From NCBI GenBank assembly GCA_001414485.1, contig LLEY01000026.1, positions 372,001 through 436,000 of the forward strand: a DNA stretch of 64,000 nucleotides, written 5' to 3'. Positions 33,552 through 43,150 of the stretch are shown in pieces; position 1 is the stretch's first letter; each line of letters opens with the position of its first letter. The notes under the pieces were generated by a model, which saw only the letters and a list, made by a program, of their open reading frames with translations, searched no databases and had not been told where the DNA came from. The translations under genes and the position numbers were made by a program. This DNA comes from Calycina herbarum (Eukaryota; Ascomycota; Leotiomycetes; Helotiales; Pezizellaceae).

Positions 33552-35308
33552 TCACGGATTCCACAGCCCACCAGATCTCGTACCGCTCAATACTTCTACA
33601 CCCCAGTGCTCTCTCACAAGCACAACATCCTCAAACCGCACACCAAACATCCCCTCCAAGTATACTCCTGGGCCTGCAACAAGTGCCATCCCGGCGGTCA
33701 ACTTCCTCTCTTTGTTACTTGGTTGCAAATAAGGGTTTTCGTGGGTATTGACACCGATTACATGGCCCACTCGGTGCTTGAATTGAGAACCGTACCCAGC
33801 GGCTGTAATGATATTGCGAGCAGCAGTATCAGGATCCGTAGTATTGTGAGATGGTTCGAGGTGATTAAGAGCGGTAGTTTGTGCAGCTAATACCAATGAA
33901 TGGGTTGATATCTTTTTGTCGAGCTTTGAAGAGGTATTTTCACCAGATGATGGCGGGAAGAAAGTCCGTGTGAGCTTCGACGAGTAACCGTGCAGATGTG
34001 CTCTGTCAGCATGTCAGAAGGAGAAACTAAAAGGGGGAACGAGCTTGGTATACTAACCCAACGCTGATGACCACCAGAGTCTCTTCATCGAGGGTTTTCG
34101 TTCCTTTCGCACATCCACGTGGGTTTGAAGTATTTTCATCTCGGATGCACTGTCAATAGAGTTACCGCACTCTAGGGACAATTTTATGGACTTACCAAAA
34201 CTAACGACATCAAAAACCGGCTCTAATCCTCCAGCTTTCAGGGTCTTGTCCAGTACAGTTTTAACTTCAACCTCGGTTAATCCTGAACTCATACACTTCC
34301 GCATCGCTCTCAAGGCCTCTAAAGTACCCGTATTAACTGCTCGCAAAGTTTCAATCTCCCTCTCAGATTTCACCTGTCTCAACCTCGAAACGGCCATACT
34401 CTCTCCATAGGTCTTGAATCCAGAAGTACCCAGCCTTCTCCGAACACCATCGCATCTCGTCATCAACCATTATTTTCGGAAAAGGTTTGAGGTTGAAACT
34501 TTTCCAGATTTCAGACGGATTAGTAGATGGAGTCCAAAGTTCCTTCCAGGTTATGATTTGTGGCTCTTACGAGAGCGGCATATTGAGAAGACGAACACGT
34601 TCCGCTTCGAAAGCTGGCGCAAGAAAGGTTGTTGAGGAAGTTATCTCGTTCGTGGTTGAATTGGTTTGAGGTTGGATGAGCATTACCAAGGGTCCTTCTG
34701 CTGGTTCCCAGTCTACTCGAGATCAGTATGGGTGTTCCAAAAGGGAGGACATATGATGGAGTGTAAGTACGCTACCTTTTTGACTAATGTTTGCATAGTA
34801 TTGAAAGGTGTATCCAGGTTCGACCATGAATGCATCGATGCCACTTGCTGCGAGTACTTTTGCAAGGTTATCTCTGCGATGAACGAATTCCCCGACTGTG
34901 ATGGGAGCTGCTGTTGACAAAGAGGTGAAGTTTTTTGAAAGGTAGCCATCGATTGAACATTGTTAAAATATTTCGATGGGATCCCCAAAGCCGAGCATGT
35001 ATAGAATTTGTTGATACTGCCAAACGAAAGAGATTAGCAGACTGCCCAAAGAGAGAAGGGAGCTCAAGTATCAGTGACCATAGGTCACGATGTAAGGATA
35101 ATTGATATGTGGGAATGGATGCATCAAGTGAGAACAGGCCTTCCACATACTCTTGTACAGAGAGTAGCAACTGAAGCAAGAGCCCAACAAGACCTGCCGA
35201 AGGGAGGTAGCTAAATCGAGATGGCTGTCTGGTAGGTGACCGACTTCGAGAACGAGAACGAGAACGAGCACGCTCAGTCGCTTCAATCTTCTCGTATTGT
35301 TGCTCCAT
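33552..35308 (-). pseudogene. M24 metallopeptidase (Xaa-Pro aminopeptidase-like) pseudogene
   Basis: The order of recognisable blocks is that of a secreted/membrane M24 peptidase. An N-terminal RS-rich segment and one hydrophobic helix begin at 35308, followed by ITVGEFVHRRDNLAKVLAASGIDAFMVEPGYTFQYYANISQK, DWEPAEGP across an intron, RLRQVKSEREIETLRAVNTGTLEALRAMRKCM, and finally VGHVIGVNTHENPYL...FEDVVLV. It is broken by in-frame TAA codons at 34963-34965 and 34567-34569 and a frame change near 34450. Two metal-ligand aspartates are replaced: the usual IDVGA is ISVGA and YSSD is YSSK. Most introns still have good splice signals, so decay looks recent. Loss of function is inferred. Confidence 0.8.
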
Positions 35309-37499
35309 TACAATTGCCTTGTTGCACTTTGGCTGTGTTTGTTACTTTGAACTCGAACGGTTCATTCCGTCGAGGTGCCGCAAATGCAGTCGCGGGGAAG
35401 GCATGATGGAGTACACAATTGCATACCCACGAAACAGCCATGCTTGACTTGACCACGACCCTCGGATTGACCCGGAGAGGAGAACCAAGGTCGCTCCTTC
35501 CCTCTTACCTCGACTTCGCGCGCCATCATGACAAGGGACGAGAAGGGAAGGCATGAACAACCTTGGCGAGGCCAACATGCAGTGCAGAGAAGACAAAGGG
35601 TGCCGTAGGCAACCAAGTTCAAGGAGAATGGCCTCCAACCAAAGTAATATTCCTACATGATCCGGAGGAGAAATCTTGAGAGAAAGCAGCTGCAACTACC
35701 ACCCGTGCATGACGAGCACCAATCCACCACTTCTACCATTGCACCTTAGCAACGCCAAATAGCAACGGTGGCGATGATCACTCATCTATGTGCATTCCAC
35801 AGCTTTGGTTTTGCCAGAGTTCTTCTTTTCTTCATGAAGTGTTGAGGGCTACCTTCGTTGCGTGGCAAATTCCGACTCAAATTATTGACCTGCCAAAGTT
35901 TACTGTTTCATCACTGAACAATTTTTGGAGGTTTGAGAAATGGTACTTATACCGTCTGAAGTGTAGAAGCGAGAATAGAACTTTAGACAGAGAGCATCAA
36001 AATCTTGCTAGCTTTCCGGCAGGCGAAATTCAAACTCATTCCCAGCAATCCATTCCCAGGAAGGTTAATAGCGCGGGCCTTCGCAGACTTGCTTGATAAC
36101 ATCCAATAAAGTAATTAGGAAATGAGAGAAGCAGATACGGGCACTTGAAGTGCTGGTGAGCGTTGAGAACTCGATAGGCTGAAAACTGAACAATTTCTCC
36201 CAAAGGAAGAAAGGTACACATCAACCAATTTTGAAAAAAGGTGGAATCTGAGGCTCTTCAAGTTTTGCGTATTCTTTGCTAGAGTACCTGGGTGTTTAGA
36301 AATTTCGAAAAAACATTTATATTAACCTCTCAAACTCACAACAATTGAGGTTAGCAGAATAAGTGTTACTTACTACTCCTTTTAATGTTTCTCGCGGGGT
36401 GGCATACCTCGCTTAGCTCTCCTAACGGTAGCGGCTTCAATAGGAACCAACCCCCTTCTTCCAATCAGCTGTAGTAGTAGAATCGCTCTCCACACCTCAA
36501 TTTAATGGCCCTCTGCCTTGGTGATGTTGGTGATGTGGTGATGTGGTTGAAATCCTAAAATGCCTGTTTTGTTTTGAACGGAGCAGATTGTAAATTGAAA
36601 ACACTTGCTTCTAGTACTCGATTTTGAAAGGTCCCATGGAGCCAACCATGTTGTTAGCCGTTGTGAAAGTAAGGCTGAAAGGAATGTTGTAGAGCGATAC
36701 TGGCCAGTGCTCAATTCCACCAAATTGTCGCTCCCGATCGAAATTCTCCACTACACCAATGAGGGAGGAAGAGATGAAACTACGCGGGTAGTCCGTATTT
36801 GGACTCGTGTTGGACGGCTAGCTCAAGTGATTGCCAATGCCAATTCTTTGAGTATTTCTCACATGAAGACAGTTGTGAAGACGGAAGGTCTCGCTTTCAG
36901 AAAACTGACCTGCAAAATGGAAGCTACTGTAGCAGAAGTAGGAGTTCGAAACTAAACTCCTTTGTAAGATTCATTGACAAAGTATGTGAGTGAGCCCATG
37001 GGTAAAGGAATGTCAAGAATGGTTGGTAGAAATCTCGGTGCCCTCCTGTAGTTCTAGGCCGCTTTTCCAACACGCAGACTGGGGCCTTACAAAGGAGTAG
37101 AACTTCTGTTTGGTATAACAGTATTCAGCGAATCATCACATAAGTCATTCTCGCGGAAAATTTACAACCACGAGGGTTTGTTACAAAGAAAGAGTTTCGA
37201 AGATTTATAAACGGTTATGATGAATGGTAGGCCCACAGCACTTAAACTCATGAACTCAAAGAACACTTAAGTATCTATTGGTGATGAAAGATAACCTCCT
37301 ATGTTAGAAGCGTGCATTTCCATTAACCAATTTACAAAGGAGCCGAGAAAATTGATTCCTGTAAAATGCCCTGATCCCCCCTCCATGCCTCCTAGCAACT
37401 CTCACCATCACTCACAGAGAAGCTTCTTATCATTTTCAGCAACTCAAACTTTGTACCTTACGAAACATACCCTCTCCTATAGTTAATAAACCCTCCAAC
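35309..37499. other. Gene-poor stretch with one MITE end
   Basis: About 2.2 kb. The only feature I can support is a single MITE terminal repeat at 36366-36396. Open frames at 35342-35695 (minus) and 36605-36955 (plus) show no domain or splice context. Confidence 0.45.
36366..36396 (+). repeat. Solo MITE right terminal repeat
   Basis: TTACTTACTACTCCTTTTAA followed by TGTTTCTCGCG matches the right terminal repeat of the 27621-27836 element (TATTTACTACCACTTTTAAT...). No left partner is nearby. Confidence 0.55.
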
Positions 37500-37917
37500 A
37501 TGTCTGCCAATCCCGCTTCTACCAAAAGCAGCAACGCCGAAGGAAATTCCAAAAACGAAGGTCTAGCAGCAGCAAAAATTTAAGGGTATTCAAAAACTAA
37601 ATACTGTTATTTTGCTACACCATGGGACCGGCATATTCCTGTTGAAGAAGGTCCAAACAACGGATGGCTTTACGGAGCCAATAATCCTTGCGCTGCCTGT
37701 ATGGTGAGTACTTCTTATTATATACGTTTCGGGTAGGGAGGCCTATTCTTCGGCTTACTTAGAGTGAAAACGAGCATTGTGAGAACGTTTTGTATTCTAG
37801 TAATATGCCCATCTGGCCCGTGACAATACTGAGTTACTTCAGGCGAGAACTGAGCTCGACCCACCTCTTCCTACTCCGGAGGAAGTCACGCAGTGGAAAA
37901 ATAGTGGTGGAAAGTAG
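37500..37917 (+). pseudogene. Small decayed gene with C-x-x-C motif
   Basis: From the ATG at 37500 the frame reads MSANPASTKSSNAEGNSKNEG, hits TAA at 37581-37583, then stays open as YCYFATPWDRHIPVEEGPNNGWLYGANNPCAACM up to a GTGAGT donor. After an AG at 37799-37800 a further block reads YAHLARDNTELLQARTELDPPLPTPEEVTQWKNSGGK and stops at 37915-37917. These blocks look like one small protein of about 100 residues, but the nonsense codon and an imperfect phase at the second junction (an extra TAA) suggest it is broken. Family unknown. Confidence 0.4.
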
Positions 37918-38534
37918 TGTATCGTAAGTGTTCTTTTAAGGTATGTTTGATAATGGTTTGATCCCGAATCACTCTTTCAACGAACTTATCACCGGAAAGC
38001 TTTGCTTTATTTCACTCAATAAAAGTTACCAAAAAGATAGACCGTGTTTTAACTCTGAGGAGTTATCTTGGTTTTTGTTTCTCTCCAGAGAAGTTTCTAG
38101 TTATCACCCACAATGTCACTTGTTCATTATTCTAGCTCATTCGGGGGGTGTTCGTCTTCTGATACAAGTATAATTTACCTATTTAGGAAGAATTCAACCT
38201 ATTCATTCATCACAACATCTGTGCATCACTTGCTAAATGTTCAAGATATATCTTTGTCTCAAAACCCCAAACTTTCTGGAACAATAGGTGATTGTGCGAA
38301 AAGGATTTTTCCAGTAAAATCATAGAAGGTTACTTGTACCTGAGAGTAATCAATGGCTCTCTTACAAACTCCTTCCCAAATATACCTGCCAATTTCTTCC
38401 AATTATAAAAGGAATCAACTCCTCGTACTCGTATCGACTCGCTTATGCCATCCACTATACTAAATCCCACCCCACATAACCCACATCACATGCTCCACCC
38501 CACAAACAAAAGCCACAGGAACACGTCACACCTA
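37918..38534. other. Intergenic stretch upstream of the tRNA gene
   Basis: AT-rich sequence with no supported gene; short open frames at 37943-38173 and 38113-38325 overlap and lack features. Confidence 0.5.
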
Positions 38535-38543
38535 AAAATATAT
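38535..38543 (+). promoter_or_regulatory. TATA-like element upstream of the tRNA gene
   Basis: AAATATATA sits 30-38 bp before the first base of the tRNA. Upstream TATA elements at this distance support Pol III transcription of tRNA genes in some fungi and plants. It could matter here because the internal B box is split. Confidence 0.4.
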
Positions 38544-38572
38544 AGTTAAGCGTTTCTCCAGCAACCAAAAAA

Positions 38573-38723
38573 GGCACTTTGGCGGAGCGGTTAACGCGAT
38601 GCCCTGCTATTGTTAAAACAAAGTTAGGCATTTCCTTCGGGAGCAAGAGTTCGGTATGTTGCCTCCTCTATTCTCTCATATATATCACTGACTAATAGCA
38701 TGTTCAGAATCTCTTAGGTGTCG
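38573..38723 (+). tRNA. tRNA-Ser(GCT) with anticodon-loop intron and a second insertion in the T loop
   Basis: All parts of a serine tRNA are present. The acceptor stem GGCACTT (38573-38579) pairs with AGGTGTC (38716-38722), followed by the serine-type discriminator G at 38723. The D stem is GCG/CGC, and the anticodon stem ATGCC/GGCAT surrounds CTGCTA-A, with anticodon GCT at 38606-38608. A canonical 16-nt intron (38610-38625) follows position 37. The long variable arm has a TCC-TTCG-GGA hairpin, and the T stem is AAGAG/CTCTT. The T loop TTCGAAT is interrupted after TTCG by 54 nt (38654-38707). Removing both insertions gives 81 nt, normal for tRNA-Ser. The A box TGGCGGAGCGG is intact; the B box is split. 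Confidence 0.85.
38654..38707 (+). other. Spliceosomal-type intron inside the tRNA T loop
   Basis: The insert starts GTATGTTGCC, contains CTGACTAATAG at 38688-38698 (two overlapping branch-site matches 10-19 nt from the end) and ends GTTCAG. Length (54 nt), donor, branch and acceptor match introns of protein genes in this window, such as those in GRR1 and the DUF3431 gene. Its exact removal restores the T loop TTCGAAT and the closed T stem. Confidence 0.75.
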
Positions 38724-38739
38724 TTTCCATTTCCAACTC

Positions 38740-38743
38740 TTTT
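38740..38743 (+). terminator. Possible Pol III terminator
   Basis: A run of four T residues 17 bp beyond the tRNA 3' end. Four T is a minimal Pol III stop signal, so the support is weak. Confidence 0.35.
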
Positions 38744-39166
38744 GCACCATATTGTCATCCTAGAACTTAGTCTTGTAGTGGCGGGATCAGTAAATTAAAG
38801 TAAGTAAAGAGGCGCGGTAGCTTACACTTTTGATTCCCTATTTACTGCAGGGCTGTATTTCTGTTCTGCGGCTCTCTAGATCAATATTCATCACTAAAAA
38901 CCTCATAAACGGGGTTCCAATCTTTGAGTTTCGGAAGTCTTTAATAGTTTAAGCAAACGCAAAATGACATGTAAACTATAAAACGGTCTCTAAATATCAT
39001 CAGATTTCATATAGCCACCAGCCGGACAAAGCTACACATAACCAAGATCCCATACCCACCCGCTACGCCAACCCTCTTATATGTCTTCTCTTCCGAAATC
39101 TAGCCCACTGTTCACAATCAATAAATCCTTTCTATTAACATTCATCAAATTCCATCAAAACTCTAT
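38744..39166. other. Intergenic stretch between the tRNA gene and the DUF3431 gene
   Basis: About 420 bp of AT-rich 3' flank for the minus-strand gene; nothing else is seen. Confidence 0.5.
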
Positions 39167-41490
39167 TTACCTATCCAAACACTGACAATCCCCCGGCTTC
39201 CCACCCCTCCCCATCCCACTCAACAAACTCGGACATTTCGCCGCAACACCCCCATCAGTAGCACACTGCAAAAGCAATCCCCAAATCCTCTCCACCGTAA
39301 ACCCAAAATACGGATTATCAGGTCTATCAACATGTCCCCCAACAATCGTCTCATTATGACTCCATCCCTCCTTACTATTAATAGCCTCCAATAAGCCCCC
39401 GTAGATCTTCTTGTCGATGCCCCGAATCCTCTTTGCGCTGGCTATGAATTGGCCCTTGTATGCGAGCAGTATAGGTTGCTCGGGTTTACAAGGTTCTTTG
39501 TAGATCTTTTCGAATAGTTGGGGGATGGAATTGAATTTATCTTCCCATCCCCAGCGATCCCCGCAGGCACTGCATTCGCATTCCACGCCTGTGAAGCCCA
39601 AACTCAACATACCGGTCTCGGGAACGAGGTAATCGTTGATTCTGGGAATGAGTTCACGCATGTTGTGAGCGTGTCCCTGGATGAACATCGTCTGGTCTGC
39701 CAATTTGTCCCATTTGTCCACGATGTGCTTGAGGTAAGTTCCTCCTTCTCGGCCTAGATTTTCCATTCTTTCCACGACGTCAGCGCCAGTGGTTTCCTTT
39801 AGCACTTTGAGATCGGTATCGGGACTTTTGGTGTAGACGATGATTTTTAGTTTGAGACTTTTAAGCATCGCGGTGGTTTTGATTGTATCAAGCGTTTGCT
39901 TGAGAAATACGGGATCCTCTTCATACATGCTAACGACGATATCGAAGCGTGATGCTGGCTTGTATGCGAGATCGAGAGAGCTTGGGAAGCTCTGGGGAAC
40001 TGAATTGACGGTTGAATTTGACAAGAATAGTATGCCTGTAGACGTAGACATAATGACCCCAAAGAGGGCAATGGCTGAGAATATCCTACTTGGTGTCCTA
40101 TTTTCAAGTTTCTTGGCTTTGGTGATATCTCTCAACTCAAGAACCGAGTAATGAATCTGGTCCACCCCGATGAGGGCTGCGCATGATACCAAGTATGCGT
40201 TTAGTTGTATCCAGGCCACAACGGGTACTGGGCTAGAGACTATGGCTGCTAACAGAACCAACATGCTGGAAGCGAATGCTGCGAGAAGTTCAGTACCCTG
40301 GAGAGGAATGTTTGAAAAATGTGCCTTTGGTTCTGCAAATGAAATTGGAGAGTAGGCCATAAAACCTGTTCCCGATAGGCATGCAAAAACGATAGACACC
40401 ATGTTCACAGCCATCAGTACAAGTGTAGAGTTTGGAGTACTGTAAATTGACTCGATATTCTCGAGCAAGAAACCAGCACCACCACTGAAGCACAACCCAA
40501 ATATCAGAGTCATGACAACAAATCCATGGTTAGCTTTGAGTTTCGCTTGGACTGCAATATCAGGGCCGACTCTTTCGAAACCAATCGTATAGCATGCTCG
40601 GGAAAGTCCAATGAACAAGATTCCGAGAAGTCCCCAAAGCAGGCCTGGAACCATAAGACGGTATTCATTATATAGAACAAGACTGGAACATGCAAAAATG
40701 AGAATGGCTTCCCACGGGAACCATCTCTGGGAACGAGATTGCGAACAACATATACACAAAACGAGAGTTTCTGTAGCATATATCACGGGCTGTGAAAGAT
40801 TAGCCCAAATCCATCCCGGAATAGATGTCCAGTTCAACTCACAAATACCATTACCAGGACTGGAAGACTCGGCATATGCAGAATACCCTCCAGCAACATT
40901 GGCACTGACGCAGCAGCAGCCAACGCCGCAGGTATCATTCCAGTCCAGTTTTTATTGAATGTGAGACCTCCTGCGCCCCCGGGCTTACGGATCCCCCATT
41001 GTGATATATGTTTTGTACCTGATCCCGCGGATTCAGAGCCCAGTCGCAAAGCTAATATGTATACAATCGTTAATGCGACAAATGTCCGAAAAGCGATCGC
41101 GAGAGCTACAATTTTGTCAGACGAGAGGAGAGAAGAAGGGTAGGGGGACGCATACGGTAATCTGGGATCTCATTAGCTATCTTCTCTCATGGGGAATGTG
41201 GTGTCTTACGGAACCCATGGTTGATCATCAACCGTTTGGTTGTGTATAGAGCTATCGAGGAAGCTACAGACCAAGATCTATTTCAGTCAGGATTTCCACC
41301 CAGAAAGGTTTCCGGGCCATCTGCAAACATACGCTGCCCTCAAAAAACTCTCTTTTTCCCTGCTGGTCGATTGTCTTGACGCCGGAGTTCCCTCCTCTAT
41401 ATCTTCCCCCAGAAAGGCATCGTGCGCATCTTCGGCGTCAAATCCGCGCAAGGGAGCGAATTCTATGGGTTGTGGTTCGGCAGACACCAT
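39167..41490 (-). CDS. Multi-pass membrane protein with C-terminal DUF3431 domain
   Basis: Four exons (41333-41490, 41210-41277, 40843-41105, 39167-40789) join in frame to 703 residues. The N-terminus is a short acidic cytosolic segment (MVSAEPQPIEFAPLRGFDAEDAHDAFLGED). About nine hydrophobic helices follow, arranged like a nucleotide-sugar/triose-phosphate transporter-type permease, although no diagnostic motif is clear. From about residue 460 comes DUF3431: RFDIVVSMYEEDP, LKIIVYTKSPD, GREGGTYLKHIVDKWDKLADQTMFIQGHAHN, YKGQFIASAKRIRGIDKKIYGGLLEAIN and GFTVERIWGLLLQC. This domain resembles glycosyltransferases in its DxD-like and acidic blocks, but its reaction is unknown. Exon 1 is spliced at GTATGTTTGC; other donor choices break the frame. 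Confidence 0.85.
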
Positions 41491-41963
41491 ATTTCATGGC
41501 TTGACTGACGAGTTCTCGAGTTCGAAAAGGCCATTAAAAGACATCTGGGAAGATGGGCAAGTTGAGCGCAATAACTGTGCCCCCTTTAGGCCCCTAACAT
41601 TTCGAAGGATTTCGCGACGAGCCTCCTGTGGCTAAACCCCGGCGCGCCACAGATGTGGGGGACTTCTAATCGGAGCATCAACGTGTAACTCTCACTCGAC
41701 TCACTTTTTTAACTTCGACCTGATTCCTAATTTCCTACCTTGAGCTTCAGGTCGCACCAAATACTTGTAGCGAGTCTTGCATGGGTGTTATAATCCTAAC
41801 CAGTGGAATACAGATGTATAATGAACCTTTCCAATTTCATTTCTCGCCAAGATGAAGTCAGCATCACCATCCCATCCCCACTAATGATCTTTCTGCCCTC
41901 GCAAGTTCATACATAATCTGCTACCCAATATCTAAACCCAGCCAAACCCAGAGAAATCCCAAA
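41491..41963. promoter_or_regulatory. Divergent promoter of the DUF3431 and deaminase genes
   Basis: A 473-bp interval between two start codons on opposite strands. The 90 bp before the deaminase start is CT/A-rich as in fungal leaders. No specific site is claimed. Confidence 0.5.
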
Positions 41964-43150
41964 ATGCCAGCACCAATCCCCTACCCCCTCCTCCAACAAT
42001 GGAAACAAGAAGTTCATACCCTCAACGACCCCTTCATAACTCACCTCCCCAAAATCGAACTCCATATCCACATAGAAGGAACCCTCTCTCCCGCCCTCCG
42101 CTACAAACTAGCAACCCGTCATAACCTCCTCCCTCTCCATTCCCAGCGTCTCAACAAAGATTTCAATTCCCTCTCGGAATTGGAAGAAATGTATCAACTC
42201 TTAGAACCCCCAAGCAGCAAAGGAAAGGGAATTTCGGCGTTTTTTGAGGCCTATTACGGGTCTATGGAAGTTTTATTAGAGGAGGAAGATTTCTTTGAAT
42301 TAGCTATGGGGTATTTTGAGAAGGCGGGGAGCATGGAGGTTAGGTATTGTGAGGTATTTTTTGATATACAGGCACATACTAGGAGAGGAGTAAGTGTTAA
42401 AACTGTGATGGATGGGTTTAGAAGGGCTCAAGTTAAGGCGGAGAAGGAATTGAATGTTGGTAAATTTTCTCTATTCAATTATCAGATCTTTCATACTTAA
42501 AAATTACCTAGGTAAAATCCCAATGGATCGCATGTTTCCTTCGCAACCTCCCTCAGGAATCAGCGACGGAACATTACGAACTCCTCTTGCCTTATAAAGA
42601 TATGATAGTAGGTATCGGTCTCGATTCCAATGAATTCCACCACCCACCCTCTCTTTTCTATCCCCTCTTCCAAAGAGCAAGAAACGAAGGATTTAAATTA
42701 ACCTGTCACTGCGATGTTGCTCAACCTGCCACACACACCCACCTCCACCAAGTCGCCACTTCCCTAGGTGGAACAGGGGCAGAACGCATCGATCACGGTC
42801 TCGACGCTGCCTCTGACCCCTCTTTGGTTCAAATCATCAAAGAAAAAGGAATTGGAATGACACTCTGTCCCTGGGCGTATGTTCGTCACCATACAGAGGA
42901 GAATCTCTTTGGGTATGTGAGAAAATTGTTTGACGAGGGGGTCAAGGTCATGATTAGTAGTGATAGTCCTGTTTACGTGGAGAGTCTCTGGTTGGATGAT
43001 AATTTGAAGTTAATCCGGCTGAAGGCTGGGTTTACGGATGAGGAATTGGAGCGTTTGATGGTGAATGCTGTGGATATTTGCTGGGCCGGGGGAGAATTCA
43101 AGGAGGTGTTTAGGGAAGAGCTTGCGCGGTTTGTGAAGAGGGGAGAGTGA
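41964..43150 (+). CDS. Adenosine-deaminase-family metal-dependent deaminase, unusual active site
   Basis: Two exons (about 41964-42455 and 42512-43150) give 376 residues. ELHIHIEGTLSPALRYKLA carries the HxH zinc site of the adenosine/adenine deaminase family. ERIDHGLDAASDPSLVQIIKEKGIGMTLCPWAYVRHH supplies the conserved IDHG histidine, and MISSDSPVYVE carries the zinc-binding aspartate. The usual catalytic HAGE motif is read here as CHCDV, and the usual SSDDP as SSDSP, so substrate or chemistry may differ from classical adenosine deaminase. The intron donor is odd: the frame requires GTTGGT at 42456, whereas the better-looking GTAAAT at 42460 would shift it. The predicted role is purine (or purine-like) deamination in the cytosol. 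Confidence 0.85.

Noticed and set aside
36930..36960. GGAGTTCGAAACTAAACTCC as a tRNA T arm
   Set aside because: Upstream sequence gives no acceptor, D or anticodon stems in register.
38654..38707. The T-loop insert as an archaeal-type bulge-helix-bulge tRNA intron
   Set aside because: I could not see a convincing bulge-helix-bulge at the junctions, whereas donor, branch and acceptor signals are all spliceosomal. Not excluded without folding.
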